NCBI RefSeq assembly: GCF_000189415.1
Contig: NC_015144.1
Coordinates: forward strand, 1,784,001-1,848,000
From: Weeksella virosa DSM 16922
GTDB taxonomy: Bacteria; Bacteroidota; Bacteroidia; Flavobacteriales; Weeksellaceae
Length of the DNA: 64,000 nt
Direction of reading: 5' to 3'
Made by a program: the position numbers and the translations under genes. The notes under the pieces are model-generated. The model saw only the letters and a program-made list of their open reading frames with translations. It made no database searches and had not been told where the DNA came from. Of the stretch, positions 15,629-24,861 are shown in pieces; position 1 is the stretch's first letter, and each line of letters begins with the position of its first letter.

Positions 15629-16669
15629 ATGAATTGGCGTAAACTTTTATTCCCTTTCTCGGGTTTATATTGGTTAGGAAGCAGTCTTCGGAATGTTTTT
15701 TACAATATAGGATTTCTGAAACAAACACAGTTCGATTTACCTATTATCAATGTAGGAAATCTTAGCGTTGGAGGTACAGGAAAATCTCCACATGTACTAT
15801 ATCTAATAGAACTACTAAAAAACAATTACAAAGTTTGTACCCTTAGTAGAGGGTATGGACGAAAATCTAGAGGATTCAAGTTTGCAAATTACGAGTCGAA
15901 AGTGTACGATATTGGTGATGAGCCGATGCAGTTTTTTCGTCGTTTCAAAAATAAAATTATAGTTACAGTTTGTGAAAATCGTGTAACAGGAACACAAAAA
16001 ATAATCCGCGATTTTTATCCTGATTTAATTATTCTAGATGATGCATATCAACATAGAAGTATCAAAGCAGGATTCAATATTCTATTGACAGATTATCAAT
16101 TTCCATACAGTAAAGATTATTTATTGCCGGCCGGGAATCTGCGAGAAAGTAGGGCGGGAGCTAAGCGTGCAGATGTAATTATTGTGACCAAATGTCCAGA
16201 AAATCTTACCGAAAAAAACGTTCAACAATTACGCGAAAGTTTGAGAGTGAAGCCAAAACAAGAGTTGTTTTTTTCTAAGATAGAATATGCAACAAAACTT
16301 ATTGGTTTGCATGATGAAATTCCGATGAGTAACTGGTTAAATTACAATGCGGTTGTTGTGACAGGAATAGCAAATGCACAAAATTTTGTTGCTTTTTGTG
16401 AAGAAAAATTTAGAGCAGTTTTGCATTTAGAATTCCCAGATCATCATAACTTTAGTAATACTGAAATAGAGTATATCCGAAAAAGATATCAAAATACAGA
16501 AGGTGAAAGGATTTTGCTTACCACCGAAAAAGATTACATGCGCCTGATGGAGGAAGAGTCGTTGAAGAACGATATGTATTATCTGCCAATAAGCGTAACT
16601 TTAAACGATGAAAAAAAATTTAACGAATTAATTATAGACTATGTTAGAGAGAATCAAAAACGCAGTTGA
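15629..16669 (+). CDS. lpxK: Tetraacyldisaccharide 4'-kinase (lipid A kinase)
   Basis: LpxK phosphorylates the tetraacyldisaccharide precursor of lipid A at the inner membrane. The sequence has an N-terminal hydrophobic helix (FPFSGLYWLGSSLRNVFY), the P-loop VGNLSVGGTGKSPH, LSRGYGRKSRGF, GDEPMQF, the LILDDAYQHRS motif with catalytic Asp, LLPAGNLRESRAG, and a C-terminal HHNFSNTEIEYI region. The length (346) is typical. The last 29 nt overlap the start of punA, so the genes are probably translationally linked. Confidence 0.95.
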   Translation: MNWRKLLFPFSGLYWLGSSLRNVFYNIGFLKQTQFDLPIINVGNLSVGGTGKSPHVLYLIELLKNNYKVCTLSRGYGRKSRGFKFANYESKVYDIGDEPMQFFRRFKNKIIVTVCENRVTGTQKIIRDFYPDLIILDDAYQHRSIKAGFNILLTDYQFPYSKDYLLPAGNLRESRAGAKRADVIIVTKCPENLTEKNVQQLRESLRVKPKQELFFSKIEYATKLIGLHDEIPMSNWLNYNAVVVTGIANAQNFVAFCEEKFRAVLHLEFPDHHNFSNTEIEYIRKRYQNTEGERILLTTEKDYMRLMEEESLKNDMYYLPISVTLNDEKKFNELIIDYVRENQKRS

Positions 16670-17453
16670 GTATATAAAAAAGCGACTACCAGAACAGCCC
16701 GAATTTGTAGTGGTTTTGGGTTCGGGTTTAGGAAAACTAGAGAATGAAATTCTAGATCCTATAGTAATTCCTTATCAAGAAATCCCTAATTTCCCGCAAG
16801 TAACCGTAGAGGGGCATAAAGGACACTTAGTGTACGGGAAGATAGAAGGTAAAAAGGTATTGATGATGGCCGGTCGTTTTCATTACTATGAAGGATACTC
16901 GATGGAGGAAGTTACTTTCCCGATGAGAGTTTTCAAAGGATTGGGGATAGAAAAAGTGATTTTATCGAATGCTTCGGGAGGTGTGAATCCTAGTTTCCAG
17001 GTAGGAGATGTAATGATTCTGAAAGATCACATCAATATGATGCCGGAACATCCTTTGCGAGGTAAAAATATTGATGAATTGGGACCTCGTTTTGTAGATA
17101 TGTCAAAACCATACGATTTAGATTTTATTTCGATTGCCGAAGAAGTGGCAAAAGAGAAAAACTTGACCATACAGAAAGGAGTTTATGTAGGACTGCAAGG
17201 GCCAACATTCGAAACGCCAGCAGAATATGGAATGGTGCGTTATATTGGTGGTGATGCGGTAGGGATGAGTACTGTACCAGAAGTAATTGTAGCTAAGCAC
17301 ATGAATATGCGTGTGTTTTGTGTTTCGGTAATTACAGACTTAGGTGGTCCAGAAATTGCATTTCCTGTTTCGCATGAAGAGGTCTTGAATGCCGCTAATA
17401 CCGCTATGCCAAGTGTGATAAAATTAATGAAGGGTGTATTGGAAAAAGGCTAA
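16641..17453 (+). CDS. punA: Purine-nucleoside phosphorylase
   Basis: This is a trimeric type I purine-nucleoside phosphorylase (inosine/guanosine to base plus ribose-1-phosphate) of 270 residues. It shows the phosphate-binding VLGSGLGKLE loop, GRFHYYEGYSMEEVTFP, ILSNASGGVNPSF, QGPTFETPAEY, and GMSTVPEVIVA with the typical His/Met binding region. It overlaps lpxK by 29 nt; the ATG at 16641 gives a normal N-terminus. A strong terminator follows at 17495. Confidence 0.95.
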   Translation: MLERIKNAVEYIKKRLPEQPEFVVVLGSGLGKLENEILDPIVIPYQEIPNFPQVTVEGHKGHLVYGKIEGKKVLMMAGRFHYYEGYSMEEVTFPMRVFKGLGIEKVILSNASGGVNPSFQVGDVMILKDHINMMPEHPLRGKNIDELGPRFVDMSKPYDLDFISIAEEVAKEKNLTIQKGVYVGLQGPTFETPAEYGMVRYIGGDAVGMSTVPEVIVAKHMNMRVFCVSVITDLGGPEIAFPVSHEEVLNAANTAMPSVIKLMKGVLEKG

Positions 17454-17494
17454 TTTTTATAAAAACAAAAAACTATTAGCATATTGTTATAAAT

Positions 17495-17524
17495 AAAAAG
17501 CAATCCAGACTGGATTGCTTTTTT
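17495..17524 (+). terminator. Terminator after punA
   Basis: The stem AAAAGCAATCC with GGATTGCTTTT (loop AGACT) ends in a T tract and closes the lpxK-punA operon. Confidence 0.85.
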
Positions 17525-17569
17525 GTATTTGTTATTAAAAGGGATGAAAGACATTGTACCGAAAGTACA

Positions 17570-19147
17570 TTATCCTCCAATATTCGACTCTTGAACCATT
17601 CTCATGATTTCTTCTCTAGTTTTTCCTAAATAAGAACCTTCTTCTACTATCGGATACAATTGATCATATGTTCTTACTTTGGTTTTATCTATTCGTAAGT
17701 TAACAAAGGTTCTATCAAAATCGCGATGAGATTTTACACCCGTGGCAGAAATTAGTTCAGACAAATTATGCATAGTTTTCTTGTGAAAATTGTACATACG
17801 TGTTGCTTTGTCTTCAATGTCAAGTCCTTTCATCAGCTCTCGATCTTGCGTAGCAACACCTACCGGACAAGTATTGGTGTTACATTGTAAAGCCTGGATA
17901 CATCCTACTGCCATCATCATCGCACGAGCAGAATAACATAAATCTGCCCCAATTGCCATGACACGTGCCATATGGAAAGAAGAAATAATTTTTCCGGCTG
18001 CAATGACTTTGATATCTTTTTTTAGGTCATAACCACGTAGTGTGTCAATTGCGAAGGCTAAACCATCTAGAAGTGGAGTCCCCAAAGAGTTAGAGAATTC
18101 TACAGGAGCAGCTCCGGTTCCTCCTTCACCACCATCGATCACGATAAAATCTGGCTTAATCCCGGTAGTAATCATGGCTTCACAAATTTCAAGGAATTCT
18201 CGTTTTACACCAATACATAATTTAAATCCGACTGGTTTACCTCCTGATAGATCGCGTAGTTGTTTTACAAAATGCATCATACCTTCTGCATCACTAAAAG
18301 CAGAGTGTGATGGAGGAGAGTCTACAGTAGTGTAGGGTTCTACAGCACGAATTGCTGCAATCTCTGGGGTGTTTTTGTTGGCCGGAAGAATTCCTCCGTG
18401 TCCTGGTTTTGCACCTTGAGATAGTTTCAGTTCTATCATCTTTACATTAGGTAAAGTTGCTCTTTCTATATATTTTTCTGGGTCAAATCCACCATCGGCA
18501 GCACGACATCCAAAATAACCTGTCCCTATTTGCCAAATCAAATCTCCACCAGGATTCAAATGATAAGGTGAAATACCTCCTTCTCCAGTGTTGTGTGCGA
18601 AGTTTCCTAATTTAGCTCCTTTGTTCATTGCTAATACAGCATTTTCACTCAATGAACCGAAGCTCATTGCCGATATATTTAGTAATGACGATAGATAAGG
18701 TTGTTTGCAATCTGGCCCACCAATTTTCACGCGTGGATCATCTGCATGTTTTATTTTTCCTGCGTACATAGAATGGTTCAGCCACTCGTAACCTGGTGCA
18801 TAAACATCTTCTTGTGTACCAAAGGGAACCGTGTCGATTACATTTTTTGCACGTCGATAAACCATGCTACGCATTAAGCGGTTGATTGGTTTTCCTTCGG
18901 TATCGGTTTCGACAAAATATTGCATGATTTCTGGTCGGATACTTTCTAGTAAATATCGTCCATGACCTATAATCGGAAAATTCCTTCTAATGGCATGCTT
19001 TTTCTGAGTGATGTCTACAAGCCCCAGTAAAATCAGCGGTAGAAAGAAAATTAAAAACCAAAGAACTCCTTTCCAATAAAAAGAAATAACTCCAATGGCG
19101 ACTAAAACTGCAATGGAAGCTATGATGAATAGCTGTCTGACTTTCAT
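17570..19147 (-). CDS. Membrane-anchored FMN-binding glutamate synthase-family protein
   Basis: The protein resembles the central FMN domain of the GltB large subunit without the glutaminase domain. It has SMSFGSLSENAVLAMNKGA, NTGEGGISPYH, GAKPGHGGILPA, VIDGGEGGTGAAP, IAAGKI, GADLCYSARAMM, and a Cys-rich CNTNTCPVGVATQ segment that in glutamate synthase helps hold an Fe-S cluster. Two hydrophobic helices at residues about 5-23 and 27-43 anchor it in the inner membrane. Stand-alone homologues are common and of unknown reaction; the electron donor is not encoded nearby. A TATATTTG-type -7 box reads on the minus strand at 19185-19192. Confidence 0.8.
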   Translation of the reverse strand: MKVRQLFIIASIAVLVAIGVISFYWKGVLWFLIFFLPLILLGLVDITQKKHAIRRNFPIIGHGRYLLESIRPEIMQYFVETDTEGKPINRLMRSMVYRRAKNVIDTVPFGTQEDVYAPGYEWLNHSMYAGKIKHADDPRVKIGGPDCKQPYLSSLLNISAMSFGSLSENAVLAMNKGAKLGNFAHNTGEGGISPYHLNPGGDLIWQIGTGYFGCRAADGGFDPEKYIERATLPNVKMIELKLSQGAKPGHGGILPANKNTPEIAAIRAVEPYTTVDSPPSHSAFSDAEGMMHFVKQLRDLSGGKPVGFKLCIGVKREFLEICEAMITTGIKPDFIVIDGGEGGTGAAPVEFSNSLGTPLLDGLAFAIDTLRGYDLKKDIKVIAAGKIISSFHMARVMAIGADLCYSARAMMMAVGCIQALQCNTNTCPVGVATQDRELMKGLDIEDKATRMYNFHKKTMHNLSELISATGVKSHRDFDRTFVNLRIDKTKVRTYDQLYPIVEEGSYLGKTREEIMRMVQESNIGG

Positions 19148-19385
19148 AAAATCAATTTTTTTTTAAGCATTAATTTAAGCGTTTCAAATATATTCAAAAA
19201 AAGCAGAGTAAAATTATTTATTTAAAGATATTGTTGATTATTTTTTACCTATTTGTAAACTTTATAATTGGTCCTTTTTCAGTTATACTAAAACATAACA
19301 AATTTTGATGAGAAATTTGTACAAAATCTAAAAAACAACTATTAATATTTAATATTATCAAATGATTTGACATAAATAATGAATT

Positions 19386-20996
19386 TTACTTTTCTTTATA
19401 AACACGCGTCAAATCCAATAGTTTTATAGGACTCATGCGTAGGTTCTTTACTTTTTTGTTGGTAAATAGTGCCGTCTGATCATAAAATAAAGGAACAATT
19501 GGAGCTTCCTGCATCATAATGTAGTCTAATCTCTCGTATATTTTAGCTCTTTTGTCTGCATTATTTTCTAAAAATGATTGATGATAAAGTTGGTCGAATT
19601 CGGGTGAACGAAAGTGAGAATAATTCGGACCTTCTGGAGCAAAATTTTGACTATAAAATAAAGAAAGAAAGTTTTCTGCATCCGCGTAATCAGCTCCCCA
19701 GTTGGCACGGAAAAAAGCAAATTTACCTGTCGATTTTCCTTCTCGCATAGTCGGCCCTGGTACTACATTTACATTTGTTTTTAAGCCGATCTTAGCCATT
19801 TCGGCTGCAAAATATTCGCACACATCTACATATTCTTGCACGGTTGTTAGTTCTATCGTTGTGCTATTAGGGTATTCTTTACGGTAAGAGTCAATCAAAC
19901 TTTTTGCTTTTTTAGGGTCATAAGGATAACCGTTTTTTGCGGAATGTCCTGCTAACCCTTTTGGGATAAAACCGCCATCGGCAGCAAATCCTTGTCCTTT
20001 CATCAAATAGCGGATAATTTTTTGTTTGTCAATGCCATAATTCATCGCTTGCCGTAAACGCTTATCAATTTCTTTCCCATCATCCAAATAAAAACTAAAA
20101 TAAACGGTGCTAAGATAAGGTTCTTTGATGAGTCGGATTTGATGACTGTACTTCGAGTTTAATTCGCCATTGGCACTCAAAATTTCATCTTTATAAGAGG
20201 GATCTAAATCTGCCATCATATCCAAATTTCCTTTGATTAACTCTAGAAACTCTGAATTCTTTTCGGGTAAAAACGTAATATTTACGGCATCTAGATAAGG
20301 TAAACGTTTATTTTTATCATCGTACTCGAAATAGAGAGGGTTTTTTCTCAAAACCATTTTTACGTTGTCTACCCAGATTTTGAATTGAAATGGCCCAGTA
20401 CCAATAGGGTTTTGTGTAAAACTATTTTCACCATCGGTAAATAATTCTTTTGGTACAACCGAAGCATATTTCATACTTATTAGACCTAAAAAAGGTGGGA
20501 AGGCTTCTTTTAATTGAATTTGAAAAACAGAATCATTCAGTGCTTTATAAGATTCGATATTACTCATAATCCAACCACCAGAACCATTGTTTTTAGGGTC
20601 TTTTAGACGATCGAAACTGAAAGTAAAATCGCTTGCGATGACTGCACGCGTAGAATCTTTACCGAATGCAGGATGACGATGAAAAAAAACATCATCACGA
20701 AGTAGAAAAGTATACGTTTTACCATCTTCAGAGATCGACCAATTTTTAGCAATATCTGGTTGAATATTCAGATTATAATCAATTTTTACCAAACTATTAT
20801 AAAGCAAATTACAAGCCCAATTATTAGCTTGTGTTCTTGCTTGGATTGGGTCGAGTGAAGAAATATTATCGTACCGATTGAGCCTGAAAATCATCGAGTC
20901 GTCGACTTTATTTTCAGTTGTACAGCCACTTAGCAATGCTAAAAAAATGATAGTCAGGCAGTATTTGTATTTGTGATATATAGTTTTTGTTGTCAA
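19386..20996 (-). CDS. Peptide ABC-transporter substrate-binding lipoprotein (SBP_bac_5)
   Basis: This lipoprotein has a signal peptide and lipobox LLSGC at Cys25. It then has the family 5 binding-protein fold: NISSLDPIQARTQ near the N-terminus, AKNWSISEDGKTYTFLLRDDVFFH, and the C-terminal QEAPIVPLFYDQTALF. Such proteins bind peptides or similar ligands and deliver them to a permease. No Dpp/Opp permease or ATPase genes are nearby, so partners must be elsewhere or the protein acts alone. Its start lies 40 nt from the divergent mtaB. Confidence 0.85.
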   Translation of the reverse strand: MTTKTIYHKYKYCLTIIFLALLSGCTTENKVDDSMIFRLNRYDNISSLDPIQARTQANNWACNLLYNSLVKIDYNLNIQPDIAKNWSISEDGKTYTFLLRDDVFFHRHPAFGKDSTRAVIASDFTFSFDRLKDPKNNGSGGWIMSNIESYKALNDSVFQIQLKEAFPPFLGLISMKYASVVPKELFTDGENSFTQNPIGTGPFQFKIWVDNVKMVLRKNPLYFEYDDKNKRLPYLDAVNITFLPEKNSEFLELIKGNLDMMADLDPSYKDEILSANGELNSKYSHQIRLIKEPYLSTVYFSFYLDDGKEIDKRLRQAMNYGIDKQKIIRYLMKGQGFAADGGFIPKGLAGHSAKNGYPYDPKKAKSLIDSYRKEYPNSTTIELTTVQEYVDVCEYFAAEMAKIGLKTNVNVVPGPTMREGKSTGKFAFFRANWGADYADAENFLSLFYSQNFAPEGPNYSHFRSPEFDQLYHQSFLENNADKRAKIYERLDYIMMQEAPIVPLFYDQTALFTNKKVKNLRMSPIKLLDLTRVYKEK

Positions 20997-21035
20997 ATTA
21001 ATAAAAATTTGGGACTAATTTACTAAATTTGTGGC

Positions 21036-22370
21036 ATGAATCAAGATACGAGAACTGTTGCTTTCTATACACTAGGATGTAAATTAAATTTTTCCGAAAC
21101 CTCTACAATTGCTAGAAATTTGCAAGATAATGGTTATCAGAAAGTTGAGTTTCATCAGCCTGCTAGTGTATACGTTATCAATACCTGTTCGGTGACGGCC
21201 AATGCAGATAAAGAATGTAGAACTATAGTGAAAAACGCCCTTAAGGCAAATCCTAATGGGTTTGTGGTTGTGGTAGGATGTTATGCACAGTTGAAGCCTG
21301 AAGAAATTGCCTCGATAGAAGGAGTAGATTTGGTGCTGGGTGCATCCGAAAAGTTCAACATTGCACAATATCTAGATGACTTGGAAAAACAAGATGAAAC
21401 TATCATCCATTCTTGCGAAATAGACGAAGCAGATTTCTATGTAGGATCGTATTCTATCGGAGATCGAACGCGTGCTTTTCTCAAAGTTCAGGATGGTTGT
21501 GATTATAAATGTACCTATTGTACCATTCCATTAGCACGGGGGATTTCTCGGTCGGATGAATTGCATAATGTCCTGAAAAATGCAAGAGAAATTGCCAATC
21601 AAGATATCAAAGAAATTGTGCTTACGGGCGTGAATATTGGTGATTATGGAAAAGGAGAATTCGGTAATAAAAAGCACGAGCATACCTTCTTAGAGTTGGT
21701 AGAAGCTTTGGATGAGGTGGACAATATCGAGCGAATTCGTATTTCATCAATCGAACCCAATCTCTTGAAAAACGAAACCATCTCCTTTGTAGCGCAAAGC
21801 AAACGATTTGTTCCGCATTTCCATATTCCTTTACAATCAGGTTCGGATGTTTTACTCAAAAAAATGAAGCGTCGATATCTCACAGCCTTGTATAAAGATC
21901 GAGTAGAAAGTATTAGAAAAATAATGCCGAACGCGTGTATCGGTGTGGATGTTATTGTTGGTTTCCCAGGTGAAACTGAAGAGTTGTTTATGGAAACGTA
22001 TCATTTTTTGCAAGCGTTACCCATTTCTTATTTGCATGTTTTTACCTATTCTGAGCGAGATAATACAGAAGCAATAGATTTTCCTGGAGTTGTTCCGTAT
22101 CATGTACGGAAAGAACGAAATAAGCGATTACGGATTTTGTCAGAAAAGAAACGATTAGCATTTTATCAAAGTCAATTAGGGTCAACACAAAAAGTTTTGT
22201 GGGAGCATGAAAATAAAAATGGTAAAATGTATGGATTTACAGAAAATTATGTGAAAGTTGAAGCCGATTATCAAGAAGAGAGTATAAATCAGATACAAGA
22301 AGTAGAACTCGGAATGTTGAACGCACAAGGTGTTGTCGAGGTGAAAATAAAACTACCAATAGAAATATAG
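21036..22370 (+). CDS. mtaB: tRNA t6A37 methylthiotransferase MtaB
   Basis: MtaB is a radical-SAM enzyme that adds a methylthio group to t6A37 of tRNA. The N-terminal UPF0004 domain carries Cys residues in FYTLGCKLN, VINTCSV and VVGCYAQ for the second cluster. The SAM-cluster motif C-x3-C-x2-C is present (GCDYKCTYCTIP), followed by ITGVN-like and SSIEP segments and a C-terminal TRAM-like region. The 444-residue length fits. A possible -7 box TAAATTTG (21024-21031) ends only 4 nt before the ATG, which would make a near-leaderless transcript. This is tentative. Confidence 0.9.
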   Translation: MNQDTRTVAFYTLGCKLNFSETSTIARNLQDNGYQKVEFHQPASVYVINTCSVTANADKECRTIVKNALKANPNGFVVVVGCYAQLKPEEIASIEGVDLVLGASEKFNIAQYLDDLEKQDETIIHSCEIDEADFYVGSYSIGDRTRAFLKVQDGCDYKCTYCTIPLARGISRSDELHNVLKNAREIANQDIKEIVLTGVNIGDYGKGEFGNKKHEHTFLELVEALDEVDNIERIRISSIEPNLLKNETISFVAQSKRFVPHFHIPLQSGSDVLLKKMKRRYLTALYKDRVESIRKIMPNACIGVDVIVGFPGETEELFMETYHFLQALPISYLHVFTYSERDNTEAIDFPGVVPYHVRKERNKRLRILSEKKRLAFYQSQLGSTQKVLWEHENKNGKMYGFTENYVKVEADYQEESINQIQEVELGMLNAQGVVEVKIKLPIEI

Positions 22371-22394
22371 AAATTCAAATAAAACTCTAAAAAA

Positions 22395-23000
22395 ATGAAA
22401 AATATATTGAAAAAAGCAAGTCTTTTAACCCTTGTATTTTTAGCATTTCAGCATGTAGATGCACAGATTTCGTACGGGGTAAAAGCAGGTGCAGGCGCTT
22501 CGAACACGACGGTTATTCATGGGATTTCCGAAACGCGTTTTGGTTTTACTGGCGGTGGATTTGTAGAGATTCCGCTAACCTACAAAAATAATCTGCACTA
22601 TCTACAGCTAGAGGTTTTGTATGCCAACGAAGGAGAGTATTCTAAATTTACCGAAAACGGCAAAAAATACAAAGCATTCCTCAATTATATCAACATCCCG
22701 GTTATGTATAAATATTATTTTGATGATCAGGATAGTGATTTTTTCATAGAGGCAGGTCCGCAAGTTGGATTCTTGGTTTCTAAAAATTTTGATGAGAAAG
22801 GTCCAGAAATTGTTGCAGGAACAGAAAATAAATTTGATTTAGCCTTTAATCTCGGCGTAGGATACTCGTATTTACGAAAATATGAAGCAAATCTTCGCTA
22901 CGGTTATGGCCTTTCGGACACCTATAAAACCTTTGGCGATAGCGGAACTGGCGTTAATCGTTCTTCACTATTCTCGTTGCAATTCGCTTATAAATTTTAA
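22395..23000 (+). CDS. PorT-family outer-membrane beta-barrel protein
   Basis: A signal peptide (residues 1-23, ending VDAQ) precedes alternating strands typical of an eight-stranded barrel: ISYGVKAGAGASN, FGFTGGGFVEIPL, LNYINIPVMYKYYF, FFIEAGPQVGFLVS, and a final LFSLQFAYKF that ends in an aromatic residue, as in outer-membrane proteins. The family is annotated PorT-like or outer-membrane beta-barrel; specific function is unknown. It follows mtaB by 24 nt. Confidence 0.8.
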   Translation: MKNILKKASLLTLVFLAFQHVDAQISYGVKAGAGASNTTVIHGISETRFGFTGGGFVEIPLTYKNNLHYLQLEVLYANEGEYSKFTENGKKYKAFLNYINIPVMYKYYFDDQDSDFFIEAGPQVGFLVSKNFDEKGPEIVAGTENKFDLAFNLGVGYSYLRKYEANLRYGYGLSDTYKTFGDSGTGVNRSSLFSLQFAYKF

Positions 23001-23147
23001 AATAAAAGAGTATTGAAAGTTAGTATTCTTGCTAATTTTTAGCGCAAGAATTAGGTGTATAAAGATTATTACTTTGGTAAGAATTTTTTCGTTTATAATA
23101 TTCAAAATATTCGTATCTTAGTCGTAGTAGAAGTAAAATATAAGAGT

Positions 23148-23678
23148 ATGAAGAAGTTAACCTATTTTTTTATTGGGATATGTTTTTTCACATTGATGAG
23201 TTGCGGAGTAGTACAAGTCAATACCGATTACGATAAGACGACGAATTTCACTCAGTATAAAACCTATGGCTATCACCAAAAAGGATTTGATAAATTACCA
23301 TTAAACGATTTGGATAAACGTAGAATAATTGCAGCCATCGACCAAGAAATGGCAGCAAAAGGTTTCCAAAAAGTTAACGATAATCCAGAATTAGTGGTCA
23401 ATATTTTGGCAAGTTCTAAAGAACAAATAACCGTGGATAACGATTGGTATGGCTATGGATTTGGTTGGGGACCTTATTGGGGTGGACCAGCGTCACGCGT
23501 TTCGCAATATACCTCAGGAACCATTATTATAGATATTATCGATTTTAATCGTAATATTTTGGTATGGCAAGGAGTAGGTTCTGGGTTGAATGTTTCGAAT
23601 ATTTCTGCCAAATCAGAACGGATTCCACAAGCCGTGAACGAAATACTTAAAAGTTTTCCTCCTGGACAAAAAAAATAA
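23148..23678 (+). CDS. DUF4136 lipoprotein
   Basis: This lipoprotein has an N-terminal lipobox (LMSCGVV, Cys19) and the DUF4136 pattern: DYDKTTNFTQYKTYGYHQ, then AAIDQEMAAKGFQKV, an aromatic glycine-rich WYGYGFGWGPYWGG stretch, and GTIIIDIIDFNRNILVWQGVG. Its function is unknown. The frame is open from 23055, but the ATG at 23148 directly precedes the signal peptide. A strong terminator follows at 23703. Confidence 0.85.
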   Translation: MKKLTYFFIGICFFTLMSCGVVQVNTDYDKTTNFTQYKTYGYHQKGFDKLPLNDLDKRRIIAAIDQEMAAKGFQKVNDNPELVVNILASSKEQITVDNDWYGYGFGWGPYWGGPASRVSQYTSGTIIIDIIDFNRNILVWQGVGSGLNVSNISAKSERIPQAVNEILKSFPPGQKK

Positions 23679-23702
23679 TATCAATTATTGATTACCAAAA
23701 GG

Positions 23703-23731
23703 AATAGTATGCATTTGCATACTATTTTTTT
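23703..23731 (+). terminator. Terminator after the DUF4136 gene
   Basis: A perfect 11-bp stem (AATAGTATGCA with TGCATACTATT, loop TT) is followed by a T run. It lies directly against the dead gene that follows. Confidence 0.85.
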
Positions 23732-23736
23732 ATCCA

Positions 23737-24817
23737 TTAATAGCCCAAAATAGAGTAGAAGGATATGTGTATGATGAAGCACAATAACCCATCGTAAACG
23801 TACAAGTTTTGATCAATAGTTCGAGTCGAACAACAAAAACGGATAATAAAGGTTTTTTTCGGATCGATTTTCCGAATGGTCAACACAATCTTATTTTTCG
23901 TCACGATTATTTTCAAACCAAAATTCTCAATCTACAATCCAATCAAACATTGATGCTAGAAGTTGTGATGGAAGAAGATATTATCTATCCAATTATAAAC
24001 AGCTGAAATCCAAACGATGAGCCCGAAAGACCGGGAGTATTATTACAGCATTTTTCGAGAAAAATCTTGGGTTTAGACGAAGTTTCTAAAAAAATTAAAA
24101 TAAAAAATCCGCAAGTTTTACGGTTTCATTTCGATGAGAAACAACGCGACCTTATTGCTCGTGCCAAAGATGTGTTAGTAGTGGAAAATATATATTTAGG
24201 CTATGATGTTGAGTACGATCCACAAAAGTTTTCTATCGATTAAAAACAACAATCCTTAATGGTTTTGGGTTCGAGTTTTTTTCAAAGAAATAGAAGGAAA
24301 TAAATCACGCAAAAAGAAATGGTATAAGAATAGAGAAAAAGTTTACTCAGGTAGTTTGATACATTTTTTGAGTTCGCTTTATAATCAACAATTAGAAGAA
24401 AATGGTTTTGAGGTGAAACGATATATTCGGAAAGAAAATCTGCCCTATAGTATGGCAATCGAGAAAGTGAAAATGGGTGAAAACGTGGTTATTCCTGGTA
24501 AAGAAATTGCGTATCTAGTCAATCAAAAAGTCCTGTATGATTCCGTTGATCGTTCGTGATAATTCCTCGGTTTATTTAGATTTTGATGGATTGTATACTA
24601 TCGAATACCAAAAAGAAAAAGAAGGTTTGGCGTATGTAAGCTATGTAAAAAGAGGAAAAATGTGTTGGCAATCAAGTGTCGATTATTCGGCTGAAAAAAC
24701 TGTAGAAATTACCAAAGAAGGTTTTATATAGAAGCAGGAGATATAATTTTGGAGCAATATTTTACATGGGAAAAGTTCGCGTATTTGCTATCGAAAGATT
24801 ATGCCAAAAAAAAGAGG
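23737..24817 (+). pseudogene. Dead carboxypeptidase-regulatory-domain (CarboxypepD_reg-like) protein gene
   Basis: Spliced across frames, the region reads as one exported protein. It begins AQNRVEGYVYDEAQ, then PIVNVQVLINSSSRTTKTD, NKGFFRIDFPNGQHNLIF, and later GSLIHFLSSLYNQQLEENGF and a WEKFAYLLSKDY tail. That order matches Bacteroidota proteins with an N-terminal carboxypeptidase-D regulatory domain and an outer-membrane-associated C-terminal domain. In one frame there are stops at 23785, 24004 and 24241. Frame changes follow near 24275, 24545 and 24731. No start codon or signal peptide fits upstream, where a terminator sits instead. The gene cannot make its full protein. Confidence 0.8.
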
Positions 24818-24843
24818 ATTGATTCTTCAACCCTCTTTTTTTT
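24806..24843. terminator. Bidirectional terminator between the dead gene and the TerC-family gene
   Basis: The stem has 4-bp and 8-bp A/T blocks around GAGG...CCTC with one A/C mismatch; the loop is TTCT. A- and T-rich ends on both sides allow termination in either direction. It overlaps the last codons of the pseudogene. Confidence 0.65.
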
Positions 24844-24861
24844 ATTTGATATTTTTATTAG

